Both the position numbers and the translations under genes were made by a program. From Gandjariella thermophila (GTDB lineage Bacteria; Actinomycetota; Actinomycetes; Mycobacteriales; Pseudonocardiaceae): a stretch of 64,000 nt of DNA. The notes under the pieces were generated by a model that was not told the DNA's origin, searched no databases, and saw only the letters and a program-made list of their open reading frames with translations. This document shows, piece by piece, positions 34,333 through 43,127 of this stretch (position 1 is the stretch's first letter; every line of letters begins with the position of its first letter). The stretch spans positions 1-64,000 of the forward strand of contig NZ_BJFL01000022.1 in the NCBI RefSeq assembly GCF_005405885.1. Direction: 5' to 3'.

Positions 34333-36333
34333 ATGTTCGACACCGTGCTCGTGGCGAACCGGGGCGAGATCGCGGTTCGCGTGATCCGCACCCTGCGCCG
34401 GATGGGTATCCGCTCGGTCGCCGTCTACAGCGATGCCGATGCCGGCGGCCGGCACGTGCGCGAGGCCGACGTGGCGGTGCGGATCGGTCCGGCCGCGGCG
34501 GCGGAGAGCTACCTGTCGGCCGAGCGCATCCTGGACGCGGCCCGGCGCACCGGCGCGGCAGCGGTGCACCCCGGGTACGGCTTCCTCGCCGAGAACGCCG
34601 CGTTCGCCACCGCCTGCGCGGCCGAGGGGCTGGTGTTCGTCGGCCCGCCGGCCGCCGCGATCGAGGCGATGGGCGACAAGATCCGGGCTAAGCAGACGGT
34701 GACCGCGGCCGGGGTGCCGGTGGTGCCGGGCCGCACCGAGCCGGGCATGACCGACGACGACCTCGTCGCCGCAGCCGGGGAGATCGGCTACCCGGTGCTG
34801 CTCAAGCCGTCCGCCGGGGGCGGCGGCAAGGGCATGCGGCTGGTGCACGCGAAGGACGAGCTGCTGGACGCGATCGAGTCGGCCCGCCGCGAGGCGCGGG
34901 GCGCGTTCGGCGACGGCACGCTGCTGGTCGAGCGGTTCGTCACCGACCCGAGGCACATCGAGATCCAGGTGCTGGCCGACGCGCACGGCAACGTGGTGCA
35001 CCTCGGCGAGCGCGAGTGCAGTCTGCAGCGCCGGCACCAGAAGATCGTCGAGGAGGCGCCGTCCCCGCTGCTCGACCCGGCCACCCGGCACCGGATGGGC
35101 CAGGCCGCGGTGGACGCCGCCAAGGCGGTCGGCTACGTCGGTGCCGGCACCGTCGAGTTCGTCGTGCCCGGCCACGACCCGGCCGAGTTCTTCTTCATGG
35201 AGATGAACACCCGGCTGCAGGTCGAGCACCCGGTCACCGAACTGGTCACCGGGCTGGACCTGGTGGAGTGGCAGATCCGGGTGGCAGCCGGCGAGCGGCT
35301 CGGCTTCGCCCAGGAGGACGTGCGGCTCGACGGGCACGCCGTGGAGGCCCGGATCTACGCCGAGGACCCGACCCGCGGGTTCCTGCCCACCGGCGGCCGG
35401 GTGCTCGCCCTGCGCGAGCCCGAGGACCTCGTCAGGGTGGATTCCGGGCTGGTCGAGGGCGCGGTGGTGACCAGCGACTACGACCCGATGCTGGCCAAGT
35501 ACGTGGCGCACGCCGGCAGCCGGGAGGACGCGCTGCGGCTGCTGCGCGCCGGCCTCGGCGGCGCGGTGATGCTCGGCGTGGTCACCAACGTGCCGTTCCT
35601 GCGCGCCCTGCTGTCCGATGTGGACGTGGTCGCCGGCCGGCTGGACACCGGGCTGGTCGAGCGCCGCCTCGCCGACCTGGTCACCACGGACGTGCCGGAG
35701 CACGTGCTGGCCGCCGCCGGCCTGGAACGCCTGGCCGCGCTGGAACCCGCTGGCGGCGTGGTGGACCCGTGGGATGTGCCCGGCGGCTGGCGGATCGGCG
35801 AACCCGCGTGGGCGACCTGGCGGATCGAGGTGGCCGGCCGGGACGCCGTCGAGGTGCGGGTACGCGGCCGGGCCTGCGCCGCCGAGGTGGCCGTCGGCGG
35901 CGGCGAACCGGTGCCCGCCCGGGTCGAACGGCACGGCACCGACCTCTTGGTCGACCTCGCCGGCCGGGTGCGGCGCTACGCCATGGCCCGGGACGGCCAG
36001 GTGCTCTGGCTCGGCGCGGGCGGCCGGGTGTGGGCGCTCACCGAGACCGGGCGGCTGGCCGCGGCCCGGCACGAGACGGCCGCCTCGGCCGGGCCGGTGA
36101 CCAGCCCGATGCCCGGCACCGTCCTGGTGGTTCGGGTCGCCCGCGGTGAGCGGGTCCGCGCCGGCCAGCCGATGCTGGTGGTGGAGGCGATGAAGATGGA
36201 GCACACCCTGGTCGCCCCGATCGACGGCGTCGTCGCCGAACTGGACGTGCGCGCCGGTACCCAGGTCGCCCTGGACCAGCGGCTCGCCCTCGTCCTTCCC
36301 GAGGAAACCCAGGCCACCCCCGACCGGGGATAG
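34333..36333 (+). CDS. accA1: Acyl-CoA carboxylase alpha subunit (biotin carboxylase + biotin carrier)
   Basis: A 666-aa protein. An N-terminal biotin carboxylase domain (V-L-V-A-N-R-G-E-I-A-V-R-V, ATP-grasp K-P-S-A-G-G-G-G-K-G-M-R, E-M-N-T-R-L-Q-V-E-H-P-V-T-E) covers about 1-445. A variable linker follows. A C-terminal biotinyl domain has V-E-A-M-K-M-E-H near residue 620, whose central Lys carries biotin. It charges biotin with bicarbonate for the upstream beta subunit. The 5-nt gap and GAGAGG site show that it is co-expressed. The mycobacterial AccA1-AccD1 complex, with the same order, carboxylates methylcrotonyl-CoA. Confidence 0.96.
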   Translation: MFDTVLVANRGEIAVRVIRTLRRMGIRSVAVYSDADAGGRHVREADVAVRIGPAAAAESYLSAERILDAARRTGAAAVHPGYGFLAENAAFATACAAEGLVFVGPPAAAIEAMGDKIRAKQTVTAAGVPVVPGRTEPGMTDDDLVAAAGEIGYPVLLKPSAGGGGKGMRLVHAKDELLDAIESARREARGAFGDGTLLVERFVTDPRHIEIQVLADAHGNVVHLGERECSLQRRHQKIVEEAPSPLLDPATRHRMGQAAVDAAKAVGYVGAGTVEFVVPGHDPAEFFFMEMNTRLQVEHPVTELVTGLDLVEWQIRVAAGERLGFAQEDVRLDGHAVEARIYAEDPTRGFLPTGGRVLALREPEDLVRVDSGLVEGAVVTSDYDPMLAKYVAHAGSREDALRLLRAGLGGAVMLGVVTNVPFLRALLSDVDVVAGRLDTGLVERRLADLVTTDVPEHVLAAAGLERLAALEPAGGVVDPWDVPGGWRIGEPAWATWRIEVAGRDAVEVRVRGRACAAEVAVGGGEPVPARVERHGTDLLVDLAGRVRRYAMARDGQVLWLGAGGRVWALTETGRLAAARHETAASAGPVTSPMPGTVLVVRVARGERVRAGQPMLVVEAMKMEHTLVAPIDGVVAELDVRAGTQVALDQRLALVLPEETQATPDRG

Positions 36334-36390
36334 GCGCGACACCGGGCGGCGCGAGAACCCGCGAGCCGCCCCAGCCGAACAGGAGTCACC

Positions 36391-37554
36391 ATGCTCGACT
36401 ATCGCCTCGACGAGGAATACGAAGCGCTACGCAAGACGGTCCGGGAGTTCGCCCGCGCCGAGGTCGCGCCGGTCATCGGCGATTTCTACGAGCGCGAGGA
36501 GTTCCCCTACGAACTGGTCCGGAAGATGGGCGCGATGGGGCTGTTCGGCCTACCGTTTCCGGAGGAATACGGCGGCATGGGCGGCGATTACTTCGCGCTC
36601 TGCCTCGCGCTTGAGGAGTTGGCGAGGGTGGACTCCTCGGTGGCGATCACCCTGGAGGCCGGGGTGTCGCTGGGAAGCATGCCGATCTACCGGTTCGGCA
36701 CGGCTGAGCAGAAGCGGCGCTGGCTGCCGGAACTGTGCCGGGGCGAGGCGCTCGGCGCGTTCGGCCTCACCGAACCGGGCGGCGGGTCGGACGCCGGCGC
36801 GCTGCGCACCACGGCCCGGCTGGACGGCGACGACTGGGTGCTGCGCGGCAGCAAGGCGTTCATCACCAACTCCGGCACGGACATCACCGCGCTGGTCACC
36901 GTCGCCGCGGTGACCGGGACGACGGCGGACGGCGGCAAGGAGATCTCCGCGATCATCGTGCCCAGCGGCACGCCGGGCTTCACCGTGGCCGGCAGGTACT
37001 CCAAGGTCGGCTGGAACGCCTCGGACACCCACGAGCTGTCCTTTGTGGACTGCCGGGTGCCGGCGGAGAACCTGCTCGGGGCGCGCGGCCGCGGCTACGC
37101 GCAGTTCCTGCAGACCCTGGACGAGGGGCGGGTGGCCATCGCCGCGATCGGCGTCGGCCTGGCCCAGGGCTGCGTCGACGAGTGCCTGCGCTACGTCGCC
37201 GAGCGGGAGGCGTTCGGTCGCAAGATCGGTATGTACCAGGCGATCCAGTTCAAGATCGCGGACATGGAGGCGCGGGCGCACACCGCCCGGCTGGCCTACT
37301 ACCACGCGGCCGCGCGGATGCTGCGCGGCGAGTCCTTCAAGAAGGAGGCGGCCATCGCCAAGCTGACCTCCTCCGAGGCGGCGATGGCGAACGCCAGGGA
37401 GGCCACCCAGATCTTCGGCGGCTACGGGTTCATGAACGAGTTCCCGGTCGGCCGGTTCTACCGGGACGCCAAGATCCTGGAGATCGGCGAGGGCACCAGC
37501 GAGGTGCAGCGCATGCTGATCGCCCGCGAGCTGGGGCTGCCCCGGTCCGCATGA
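36391..37554 (+). CDS. Acyl-CoA dehydrogenase of the leucine/isovalerate operon
   Basis: A 387-aa FAD enzyme, third gene of the operon 57 nt downstream. It has the FAD/substrate signatures G-A-F-G-L-T-E-P-G-G-G-S-D and Q-I-F-G-G-Y-G-F, and ends I-G-E-G-T-S-E-V-Q. The Glu of G-E-G-T-S is at the position of the catalytic base in short- and medium-chain and isobutyryl-type enzymes. Human isovaleryl-CoA dehydrogenase instead has its base elsewhere, so an isovaleryl substrate is suggested by context and not by this residue. Expected role: oxidising a branched acyl-CoA to feed the carboxylase. AGGAGT precedes the ATG. Confidence 0.94.
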   Translation: MLDYRLDEEYEALRKTVREFARAEVAPVIGDFYEREEFPYELVRKMGAMGLFGLPFPEEYGGMGGDYFALCLALEELARVDSSVAITLEAGVSLGSMPIYRFGTAEQKRRWLPELCRGEALGAFGLTEPGGGSDAGALRTTARLDGDDWVLRGSKAFITNSGTDITALVTVAAVTGTTADGGKEISAIIVPSGTPGFTVAGRYSKVGWNASDTHELSFVDCRVPAENLLGARGRGYAQFLQTLDEGRVAIAAIGVGLAQGCVDECLRYVAEREAFGRKIGMYQAIQFKIADMEARAHTARLAYYHAAARMLRGESFKKEAAIAKLTSSEAAMANAREATQIFGGYGFMNEFPVGRFYRDAKILEIGEGTSEVQRMLIARELGLPRSA

Positions 37555-37738
37555 CCCTCGGCACCGTGTGGCCGCGTCTGCCCTGGTCGCCCACCTCCTT
37601 CCGGTAGGGTTCCTGCTCGGTCGTGGTCGGTTCGATCTCTCCGTGGGAGTTCGTAGGTGTTGGCGTGAACGCGACGCACTACTCCGCCCGGGCGAGACAT
37701 CGGGCTCCGGGCGGGAGCGGAGAGGGAGGATGACCACC

Positions 37739-38584
37739 ATGACCTCGCCACGGGCACGGGCGCTGTCGGCGGCGTTACGCGAGGTACGCAAGGCGTCCGG
37801 GGTCGGGCTGCGCGAACTCGGCCGCATGCTGCGTATCTCGCCCACGGACATCTCGCACTGGGAGTCCGGTGCCCGGGTTCCGCGACTGGAGACCGTGGCC
37901 CTGATTCTGGGGGTCCTCCGCGCGTCCCCGGAGGAGCGGGAGCACATCCTCAACCTGGCGCGCGGGGCGCGGGAACGGACGTGGCTCACCGTTGGCGAGG
38001 ACGGCATTCCGGCGCAGATGGCCGGCGTGGTCGAGTGCGAGCGGCAGGCGTCCGCCATCGCCGCGTGGGAACCCAACTACGTTCCCGGGCTGCTGCAGAC
38101 CAGCGACTACACCCGCACGATCATGTCCGCGGGTGACCGGCTCGGCGCGGACGACGTGGCGCTGCGCACGATGATCCACAGCAGCCGCTGCGAGGTCATC
38201 ACGCGTCGAGACGCCCCGGTTCCGCTGCACGCGCTGATCGGCGAGACGGGGCTGACCGAACCCATCGGCCCGCCGGACGTGATGGCCGGGCAACTGCGGC
38301 ACCTCGCGGCCATGGCCGGGCGGCCCAACGTCGAGCTGCGGGTGGTGCCGCGCCGGGTGGGCTGGCATCCCGGGCTGATGGGGCCGTTCACCCTGTTCGA
38401 CTTCGCGGACGCGCCCACGGTGCTCTACCTGGAACACCACTCGTCGGGCGCGTTCATCACCACCGAGCACGACGTGTCCGCGTACCGCCGGGTGGTGGAC
38501 TGGCTGCGGGAGCTGGCCTGGAGCCCGGAGGAGTCCTCGGCGTTCATCGCCGACCTGGCGGGAGAGCCCACGAAGAGGGAGTGA
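37739..38584 (+). CDS. XRE-family regulator with DUF5753 domain (second WhiJ/Scr1-like)
   Basis: A 281-aa protein with an N-terminal helix-turn-helix (V-G-L-R-E-L-G-R-M-L-R-I-S-P-T-D-I-S-H-W-E) and a DUF5753 domain marked by V-P-G-L-L-Q-T-S-D-Y-T-R and L-F-D-F-A-D. GGGAGG at 37724-37729 supports the ATG at 37739 over the ATG three codons earlier. It is followed by a DUF397 gene with a 2-nt gap. Sequence blocks differ clearly from the regulator at 1313-2161, so the two pairs are paralogous and probably specific for their own partners. Confidence 0.92.
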   Translation: MTSPRARALSAALREVRKASGVGLRELGRMLRISPTDISHWESGARVPRLETVALILGVLRASPEEREHILNLARGARERTWLTVGEDGIPAQMAGVVECERQASAIAAWEPNYVPGLLQTSDYTRTIMSAGDRLGADDVALRTMIHSSRCEVITRRDAPVPLHALIGETGLTEPIGPPDVMAGQLRHLAAMAGRPNVELRVVPRRVGWHPGLMGPFTLFDFADAPTVLYLEHHSSGAFITTEHDVSAYRRVVDWLRELAWSPEESSAFIADLAGEPTKRE

Positions 38585-38586
38585 CC

Positions 38587-38757
38587 ATGAGTACGTGGCG
38601 GAAGTCCACCCGGTCCGGGCAGAACGGCGGGTGTGTCGAGCTGGCCGGCACGCTGGACGCGGTGCGGGACTCCAAGAACCCGCACGGCCCGGTGCTGCGC
38701 GGCGTGGACGTGCGCAGCCTGGTGCGCGCGGCGAAGGCTGGCGACCTCGACCGGTGA
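38587..38757 (+). CDS. DUF397 protein, partner of the second XRE regulator
   Basis: A 56-aa protein with the DUF397 pattern: S-T-W-R-K-S-T-R-S, G-G-C-V-E-L-A, then A-V-R-D-S-K-N-P and a shortened C-terminus. The usual W-x-x-F near the end is replaced by V-R-S-L-V-R. The ATG follows the regulator stop after 2 nt, and GGGAG in the end of that gene serves as ribosome-binding site. Same operon logic as the pair at 1.1-2.2 kb. Confidence 0.85.
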   Translation: MSTWRKSTRSGQNGGCVELAGTLDAVRDSKNPHGPVLRGVDVRSLVRAAKAGDLDR

Positions 38758-38953
38758 GGCGGCCGGTGCGGGTGGGCCAGGTGGAGTAGTCCCGCTCTTG
38801 GATCCACTGTGGACGGTTGGGGAGCTGGACGGGTGACGTGCCGACGACGGCTGTCCGGCTGCCCGCGTACCCGCCAATACCGGACAAAACGGGACCACGG
38901 ATGCTACGGATAGTAGTTTCCCCAGGTCCGGAAATAGTTACGGTTAAATAACG

Positions 38954-38981
38954 GGCGCGGCCGTCCCGGGACGGCCGCGCC
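38954..38981. terminator. Perfect 28-bp palindrome, probable terminator
   Basis: Arms GGCGCGGCCGTCCC and GGGACGGCCGCGCC are exact reverse complements with no spacer. They fold to a stem of about 12 bp with a small loop, and AATTCAGTTAATC follows. It lies 197 nt after the DUF397 stop and 143 nt before the first S53 peptidase. The whole gap (38758-39123, 366 nt) is otherwise empty but contains an AT-rich patch (38925-38950) that may be promoter sequence for the peptidase. Confidence 0.6.
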
Positions 38982-39123
38982 AATTCAGTTAATCGCGACG
39001 AGTTGGTAATCGAATCCCATTACGTGCGCGGCTGATCGTCGTTAATCTCTCCCGCTAGTTGCCGGCGGCGGTGTCGGCGTGCTCGTCCCCGTGGCGGCGC
39101 GAGTTTGTAGGAAGGGGTCAGCC

Positions 39124-41118
39124 GTGCGAAGAGTGCCAGCGGTGTTACTGGCTATGGCCGTGGTCGGAGGTGTGGCCAGCGCGGTTCCCGCCGCGGCGGC
39201 CGACGACGGCCGCGCCACGATTCCAGCGTCCCATCCGCTCTGGGCCGCCCCCCATGCGCGGGTATCCGACGCCCCGGCCCAGCAGCAGATGACCTTCCGG
39301 GTCTACCTCAACCTGCGCGACCCGCAGGGTGCCGAGCAGGCGGCTCGCGCGGTGTCCGACCCGTCCAGCCCGTCGTACCGGCAGTACCTGAGCGCCGACC
39401 AGGTGCGCGCCCGGTTCGCCCCGGCACAGTCCTCGGTGGACGCGGTGCGCAACTGGCTGTCCTCGGCCGGTTTCCGCGTCGGCGAGGTGCCCGCGAACAA
39501 CCAGTACGTCGAGGCGACCGGCAGCGTGGCGCAGGCCCAGCAGGCCTTCGCGGTGAACCTGGGCGAGTACGCCGTGCAGGGGCTGCGGCTGCGCGGCACC
39601 GACCGGGACCTCACCGTGCCGCGCTCGCTGTCCTCGCTGGTGGCCAGCGTGGTCGGGGTGGACCAGTCGCAGGAGCTGATGCGGCCGGGCCTGGTGGGCG
39701 GCTCTGACGAGGCGGCGAACGGGCGCTTCCGGCCGCACGCCGCGCCGGGCACCGTGGCCCCACCGGCCGGCTTCCGCAACGCCCGGCCGTGCTCGGCCTA
39801 CTGGGGTGAGCAACTCGACACCACCGACCCGGCCTACGGCGGCGGCTTCCCGGCGCCGCTGCCCTATGCGCCGTGCGGGTACAAGCCGGGCCAGTTGCGC
39901 GCCGCGTACGGCGTGGACGACCTGGTGCGGCGCGGCGTGGACGGCCGGGGCACCACCGTGGCGATCATCGACGCGTTCGCCTCGCCCACCATCTACGAGG
40001 ACGCCAGCGAGTACGCCAAGCGCAACGACCCGGCGTACCCGCTGCGCCAGTCGCAGTTCAGGCAGCTCGTCTTCCCGACGACGCCGGGCTCCGAGGGCCC
40101 GGACCAGTGCGACGCCGCCGGGTGGTACGGCGAGGAGTCGCTGGACGTGGAGGCGGTGCACGCGATGGCGCCCGCCGCCAACATCCTCTACGTGGGCGGC
40201 TCGGACTGCCAGGATCTCTCCCTGGACAAAGCGCTGAACACGGTGGTCGCCGGCCACCTGGCGCAGATCGTGTCCAATTCCTACGGCGACACCGGCGAGG
40301 ACCTGCCGGCCGCCGAGGTGAAGGCGTTCGAGTCGATCGCCATCCAGGCCGCGCTCCAGGGCATCGGCCTGTACTTCTCCTCCGGGGACAACGGTGACGA
40401 GGTGGCCCGGCTGGGCAAGCCGGAGACCGACTTCGCCGCGTCCAGCCCGTGGGTGACCGCGGTCGGCGGCACCAGCCTCGGTATCGGCAAGAACGGTCGC
40501 AAGGTGCTGGAGACCGGCTGGGAGACCGGTAAGAGCACGCTGACGGGCGGAGCGTGGAACCCGGCTGCCCCGGGCGCCTACCTCTACGGCTCGGGCGGCG
40601 GCACGAGCACCCTGTTCGATGAGCCGTTCTACCAGCGCGGCGTGGTGCCCGACGCGCTGGCCGCGCAGAACCAGAAGGGCAAGAACCAGCGCGGCCGCGT
40701 GGTGCCGGACATCTCCATGCTCGGCGACCCGAACACCGGCATGCTCATCGGGCTGACCCAGACCTTCCCGGAGGGCGCGCACTACGACGAGTACCGCATC
40801 GGCGGGACCAGCCTCGCGTGCCCACTGCTCGCCGGGGAGATGGCGCTGGCCGACCAGTACGCCGGCCGGGCGCACGGGTTCATCAACCCGGCGCTGTACA
40901 TGTACCTGTCGCGCACCGGCGCGATCAGCGACGTGACCCACGTGCAGTCGGGTGACGTCCGGGTCGACTACGTCAACGGGCTGGACCCGAGCGCCGGGTA
41001 CGTGCGGTCGGTGCGCAGCTTCGACTTCACCGGCCTGACGATCCACACTGCGCCCGGCTACGACAACGTCACCGGGCTCGGCACCCCGAACGGGGCAGCC
41101 TTCGTCCTGCGGATCTGA
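39124..41118 (+). CDS. Secreted S53 family (sedolisin) peptidase
   Basis: A 664-aa pre-pro-enzyme. The GTG start at 39124 has AAGGGG upstream. A signal peptide ends near V-P-A-A-A-A. A pro-domain (about 35-190) follows, then the catalytic domain with Glu and Asp in E-E-S-L-D-V-E-A-V-H, oxyanion Asp in F-S-S-G-D-N-G, and nucleophile Ser in I-G-G-T-S-L-A-C-P. A C-terminal calcium-site-like segment ends D-N-V-T-G-L-G-T-P-N. Sedolisins are acid-active serine-carboxyl peptidases matured by removal of the pro-domain. It is separated from the second S53 gene by a strong terminator. Confidence 0.94.
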   Translation: MRRVPAVLLAMAVVGGVASAVPAAAADDGRATIPASHPLWAAPHARVSDAPAQQQMTFRVYLNLRDPQGAEQAARAVSDPSSPSYRQYLSADQVRARFAPAQSSVDAVRNWLSSAGFRVGEVPANNQYVEATGSVAQAQQAFAVNLGEYAVQGLRLRGTDRDLTVPRSLSSLVASVVGVDQSQELMRPGLVGGSDEAANGRFRPHAAPGTVAPPAGFRNARPCSAYWGEQLDTTDPAYGGGFPAPLPYAPCGYKPGQLRAAYGVDDLVRRGVDGRGTTVAIIDAFASPTIYEDASEYAKRNDPAYPLRQSQFRQLVFPTTPGSEGPDQCDAAGWYGEESLDVEAVHAMAPAANILYVGGSDCQDLSLDKALNTVVAGHLAQIVSNSYGDTGEDLPAAEVKAFESIAIQAALQGIGLYFSSGDNGDEVARLGKPETDFAASSPWVTAVGGTSLGIGKNGRKVLETGWETGKSTLTGGAWNPAAPGAYLYGSGGGTSTLFDEPFYQRGVVPDALAAQNQKGKNQRGRVVPDISMLGDPNTGMLIGLTQTFPEGAHYDEYRIGGTSLACPLLAGEMALADQYAGRAHGFINPALYMYLSRTGAISDVTHVQSGDVRVDYVNGLDPSAGYVRSVRSFDFTGLTIHTAPGYDNVTGLGTPNGAAFVLRI

Positions 41119-41138
41119 CCGGGACGGGTACGACGACC

Positions 41139-41174
41139 GCGGCCCCGTCACCCGATCGCGGGTGACGGGGCCGC
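41139..41174 (+). terminator. Hairpin terminator between the two S53 genes
   Basis: A perfect 15-bp stem (arms GCGGCCCCGTCACCC and GGGTGACGGGGCCGC) with a 6-nt loop, starting 20 nt past the first peptidase stop and followed by TTCTACCTGTT. It implies that the two peptidase genes are transcribed separately. Confidence 0.85.
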
Positions 41175-41226
41175 TTCTACCTGTTCGGACCTGTGCGCGC
41201 TGCGCCAACGGGGCCAAACTCGCTGC

Positions 41227-42891
41227 ATGTCCGATTCAGCCGCGCTTGTCCTTCTTCCGGGCAGCGAACGAGCAGCGATTCCCGGCGCCGTACCCGCCGG
41301 CGCCGTCGACCCCGCCGAGCGGATCGAGTTGACCCTCGTGCTGCGCCGGCGGGCGGATCTTCCCGACGAGTTCGTCACCGGTCCGGCCACGCTGACCAGC
41401 GCCGAACTGGCCGCCGGCTACGGCGCCGCGGACAGCGACGTCGATTTGGTGCGTTCCGTGCTGGCGGAGCGCGGGGTGGAGGTCGTGTCGGTGCGGCCCG
41501 GCGCCGGGTCCGTGGCGGTGGCCGGCCCGGCCGAGGCGGTCTGTGCCGCGTTCGGCACCACGCTCAGCCGGGTGGCGAGCACCGTCCCCGGCGGCCGCGT
41601 GGAACACCGGCACCGCGAGGGGCGGCTGTCCGTCCCGGCCGAGCTGGACGGCGTGGTCACCGCCGTGCTCGGCCTGGACGACCGGCCGCAGGCCCGCAGC
41701 TACCTTCGCCGCGCCGCCGAGCCGGCCGCGCGCCGCTCCTACACCCCTCCGCAGCTGGGCTCGGTGTACCGGTTCCCCGCCGACACCGACGGCACCGGGC
41801 AGGTGATCGCGATCCTGGAACTGGGCGGCGGGTACACCGAGGACGACCTGTCCGGGTACTTCCGCTCGCTGGGCGTGCCGGCGCCCAGGGTCACCGCCGT
41901 CGGTGTGGACGGCGGCGCCAACCAGCCCGGCCAGCAGCCGGACGCGGACACCGAGGTGCTGCTGGACATCGAGGTGGCCGGGGCGCTCGCCCCGGGCGCG
42001 GACATCGTCGTCTACTTCGCGCCGAACACCGACCGCGGCTTCCTCGACGCGCTGAACGCCGCCGTCCATGCCACCCCGACACCGACCGCGGTCAGCATCA
42101 GCTGGGGGCTATCCGAGGACTCGTGGACCGCGCAGGCCCGCACCGCGATGGACCGGGCCATGGCCGACGCCGCCGCGCTCGGCGTCACCGTGTGCGTGGC
42201 CGCCGGTGACTGGGGCAGCGCCGACGGCCAGCAGGACGGCGAGCCGCACGTGGACTTCCCCGCGGCCAGCCCGAACGCGCTGGCCTGCGGCGGCACCACG
42301 CTGAACGCCGACCCGGAGACCGGCGCCGTGCACTCCGAGGTGGTGTGGAGCAGCCCGGACGGCTCGGCCACCGGGGGCGGCGTGTCCCGGGTGTTCCCGC
42401 TGCCCTCCTGGCAGTCCGGAGTGGACGTGCCCGAACGGCCGGGCGGCGGCACCGGGAGGGGCGTGCCCGACCTCGCCGCGGTCGCCGACCCTGCCACCGG
42501 CTACCAGGTGCTGGTCGATGGCAGGCCCACCGTGGTCGGCGGGACCAGTGCGGTCGCCCCGCTGGTCGCCGCGCTCACCTGCCGGCTGGCGCAGCGCCTG
42601 GGCCACCGGCTCGGCCTGCTGCAACCGGCGCTGTACGGGAGGGCACGCGCCGGTCACGCCACCCCCGGTTTCCGGGACATCCGCTCCGGCAGCAACGGCG
42701 CGTACTCGGCGCGAGCCGGCTGGGACCCGTGCACCGGCCTGGGCGCCGCGCTCGGCGAGGACCTGCTCGACCGGTTGCGCGGCGGCGCGGTGCACGGGCG
42801 CGGGTCCACCGGCCACGGCACGCGTGGGAACGACCCCGGAGACGAGGCCGGGCCGGAGCCGACGCCACCGGCCACCCCCGCGGTGTCCTGA
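41227..42891 (+). CDS. S53 family peptidase without signal peptide
   Basis: A 554-aa protein. A pro-kumamolisin-type activation domain spans about 20-165 (L-T-L-V-L-R-R-R, then V-D-L-V-R-S-V-L-A-E-R-G). The catalytic domain has Glu/Asp in D-T-E-V-L-L-D-I-E-V-A, Asp in V-A-A-G-D-W-G-S and Ser in V-G-G-T-S-A-V-A-P. All triad residues are present. The N-terminus is polar, so it is cytoplasmic or leaves by a non-Sec route, as in kumamolisin homologues. The C-terminal 40 residues are Gly/Pro/Glu-rich and disordered. The ATG at 41227 lacks a strong ribosome-binding site. It is a distant paralogue of the exported neighbour, not a recent duplicate. Confidence 0.92.
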   Translation: MSDSAALVLLPGSERAAIPGAVPAGAVDPAERIELTLVLRRRADLPDEFVTGPATLTSAELAAGYGAADSDVDLVRSVLAERGVEVVSVRPGAGSVAVAGPAEAVCAAFGTTLSRVASTVPGGRVEHRHREGRLSVPAELDGVVTAVLGLDDRPQARSYLRRAAEPAARRSYTPPQLGSVYRFPADTDGTGQVIAILELGGGYTEDDLSGYFRSLGVPAPRVTAVGVDGGANQPGQQPDADTEVLLDIEVAGALAPGADIVVYFAPNTDRGFLDALNAAVHATPTPTAVSISWGLSEDSWTAQARTAMDRAMADAAALGVTVCVAAGDWGSADGQQDGEPHVDFPAASPNALACGGTTLNADPETGAVHSEVVWSSPDGSATGGGVSRVFPLPSWQSGVDVPERPGGGTGRGVPDLAAVADPATGYQVLVDGRPTVVGGTSAVAPLVAALTCRLAQRLGHRLGLLQPALYGRARAGHATPGFRDIRSGSNGAYSARAGWDPCTGLGAALGEDLLDRLRGGAVHGRGSTGHGTRGNDPGDEAGPEPTPPATPAVS

Positions 42892-42940
42892 CCCGGGCCG
42901 TTCGCCCGCGGCGGCTCCCGTGAGCGTCATTGCCGAACCG

Positions 42941-43003
42941 GCCCAGCGACCACGGCCTGCGAGAGCCATTCATTCGGTACGCCCAGCGACCACGGCCTGC
43001 GAG
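42941..43003. repeat. Direct repeat of 23 bp, period 40
   Basis: GCCCAGCGACCACGGCCTGC plus GAG occurs at 42941-42963 and again at 42981-43003. The 17-nt spacers before each copy are also partly alike (GAGCGTCATT and GAGAGCCATT). TCGCTGAATGACGCGAA at 43038-43054 echoes the inverse of the CATTCATT part, so a folded intergenic element is possible. It lies between the second S53 gene and the CRP-like site. Confidence 0.65.
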
Positions 43004-43095
43004 GCCCGGGCGAGCGGCCGGTGTGGACCGCGCGGGGTCGCTGAATGACGCGAACTTCTGAAGAAGACACAGGCCGGCGGAGTACGGTGAACCGA

Positions 43096-43111
43096 TGTGA
43101 TCTAGCTCACG
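43096..43111. promoter_or_regulatory. CRP-like binding site
   Basis: TGTGA, six bases (TCTAGC), then TCACG: a near-perfect match to the TGTGA-N6-TCACA consensus of CRP-family regulators. The centre is about 24 nt upstream of the GTG of the next gene, close enough that binding would more likely repress than activate. No crp gene is in the window. Confidence 0.6.
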
Positions 43112-43127
43112 AATTAGGGGGTTAACC

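Noticed and set aside
34306-36342. 678-codon minus-strand frame opposite the biotin carboxylase gene
   Set aside because: Antisense shadow; composition dominated by His, Gly, Gln and Val with no family match.
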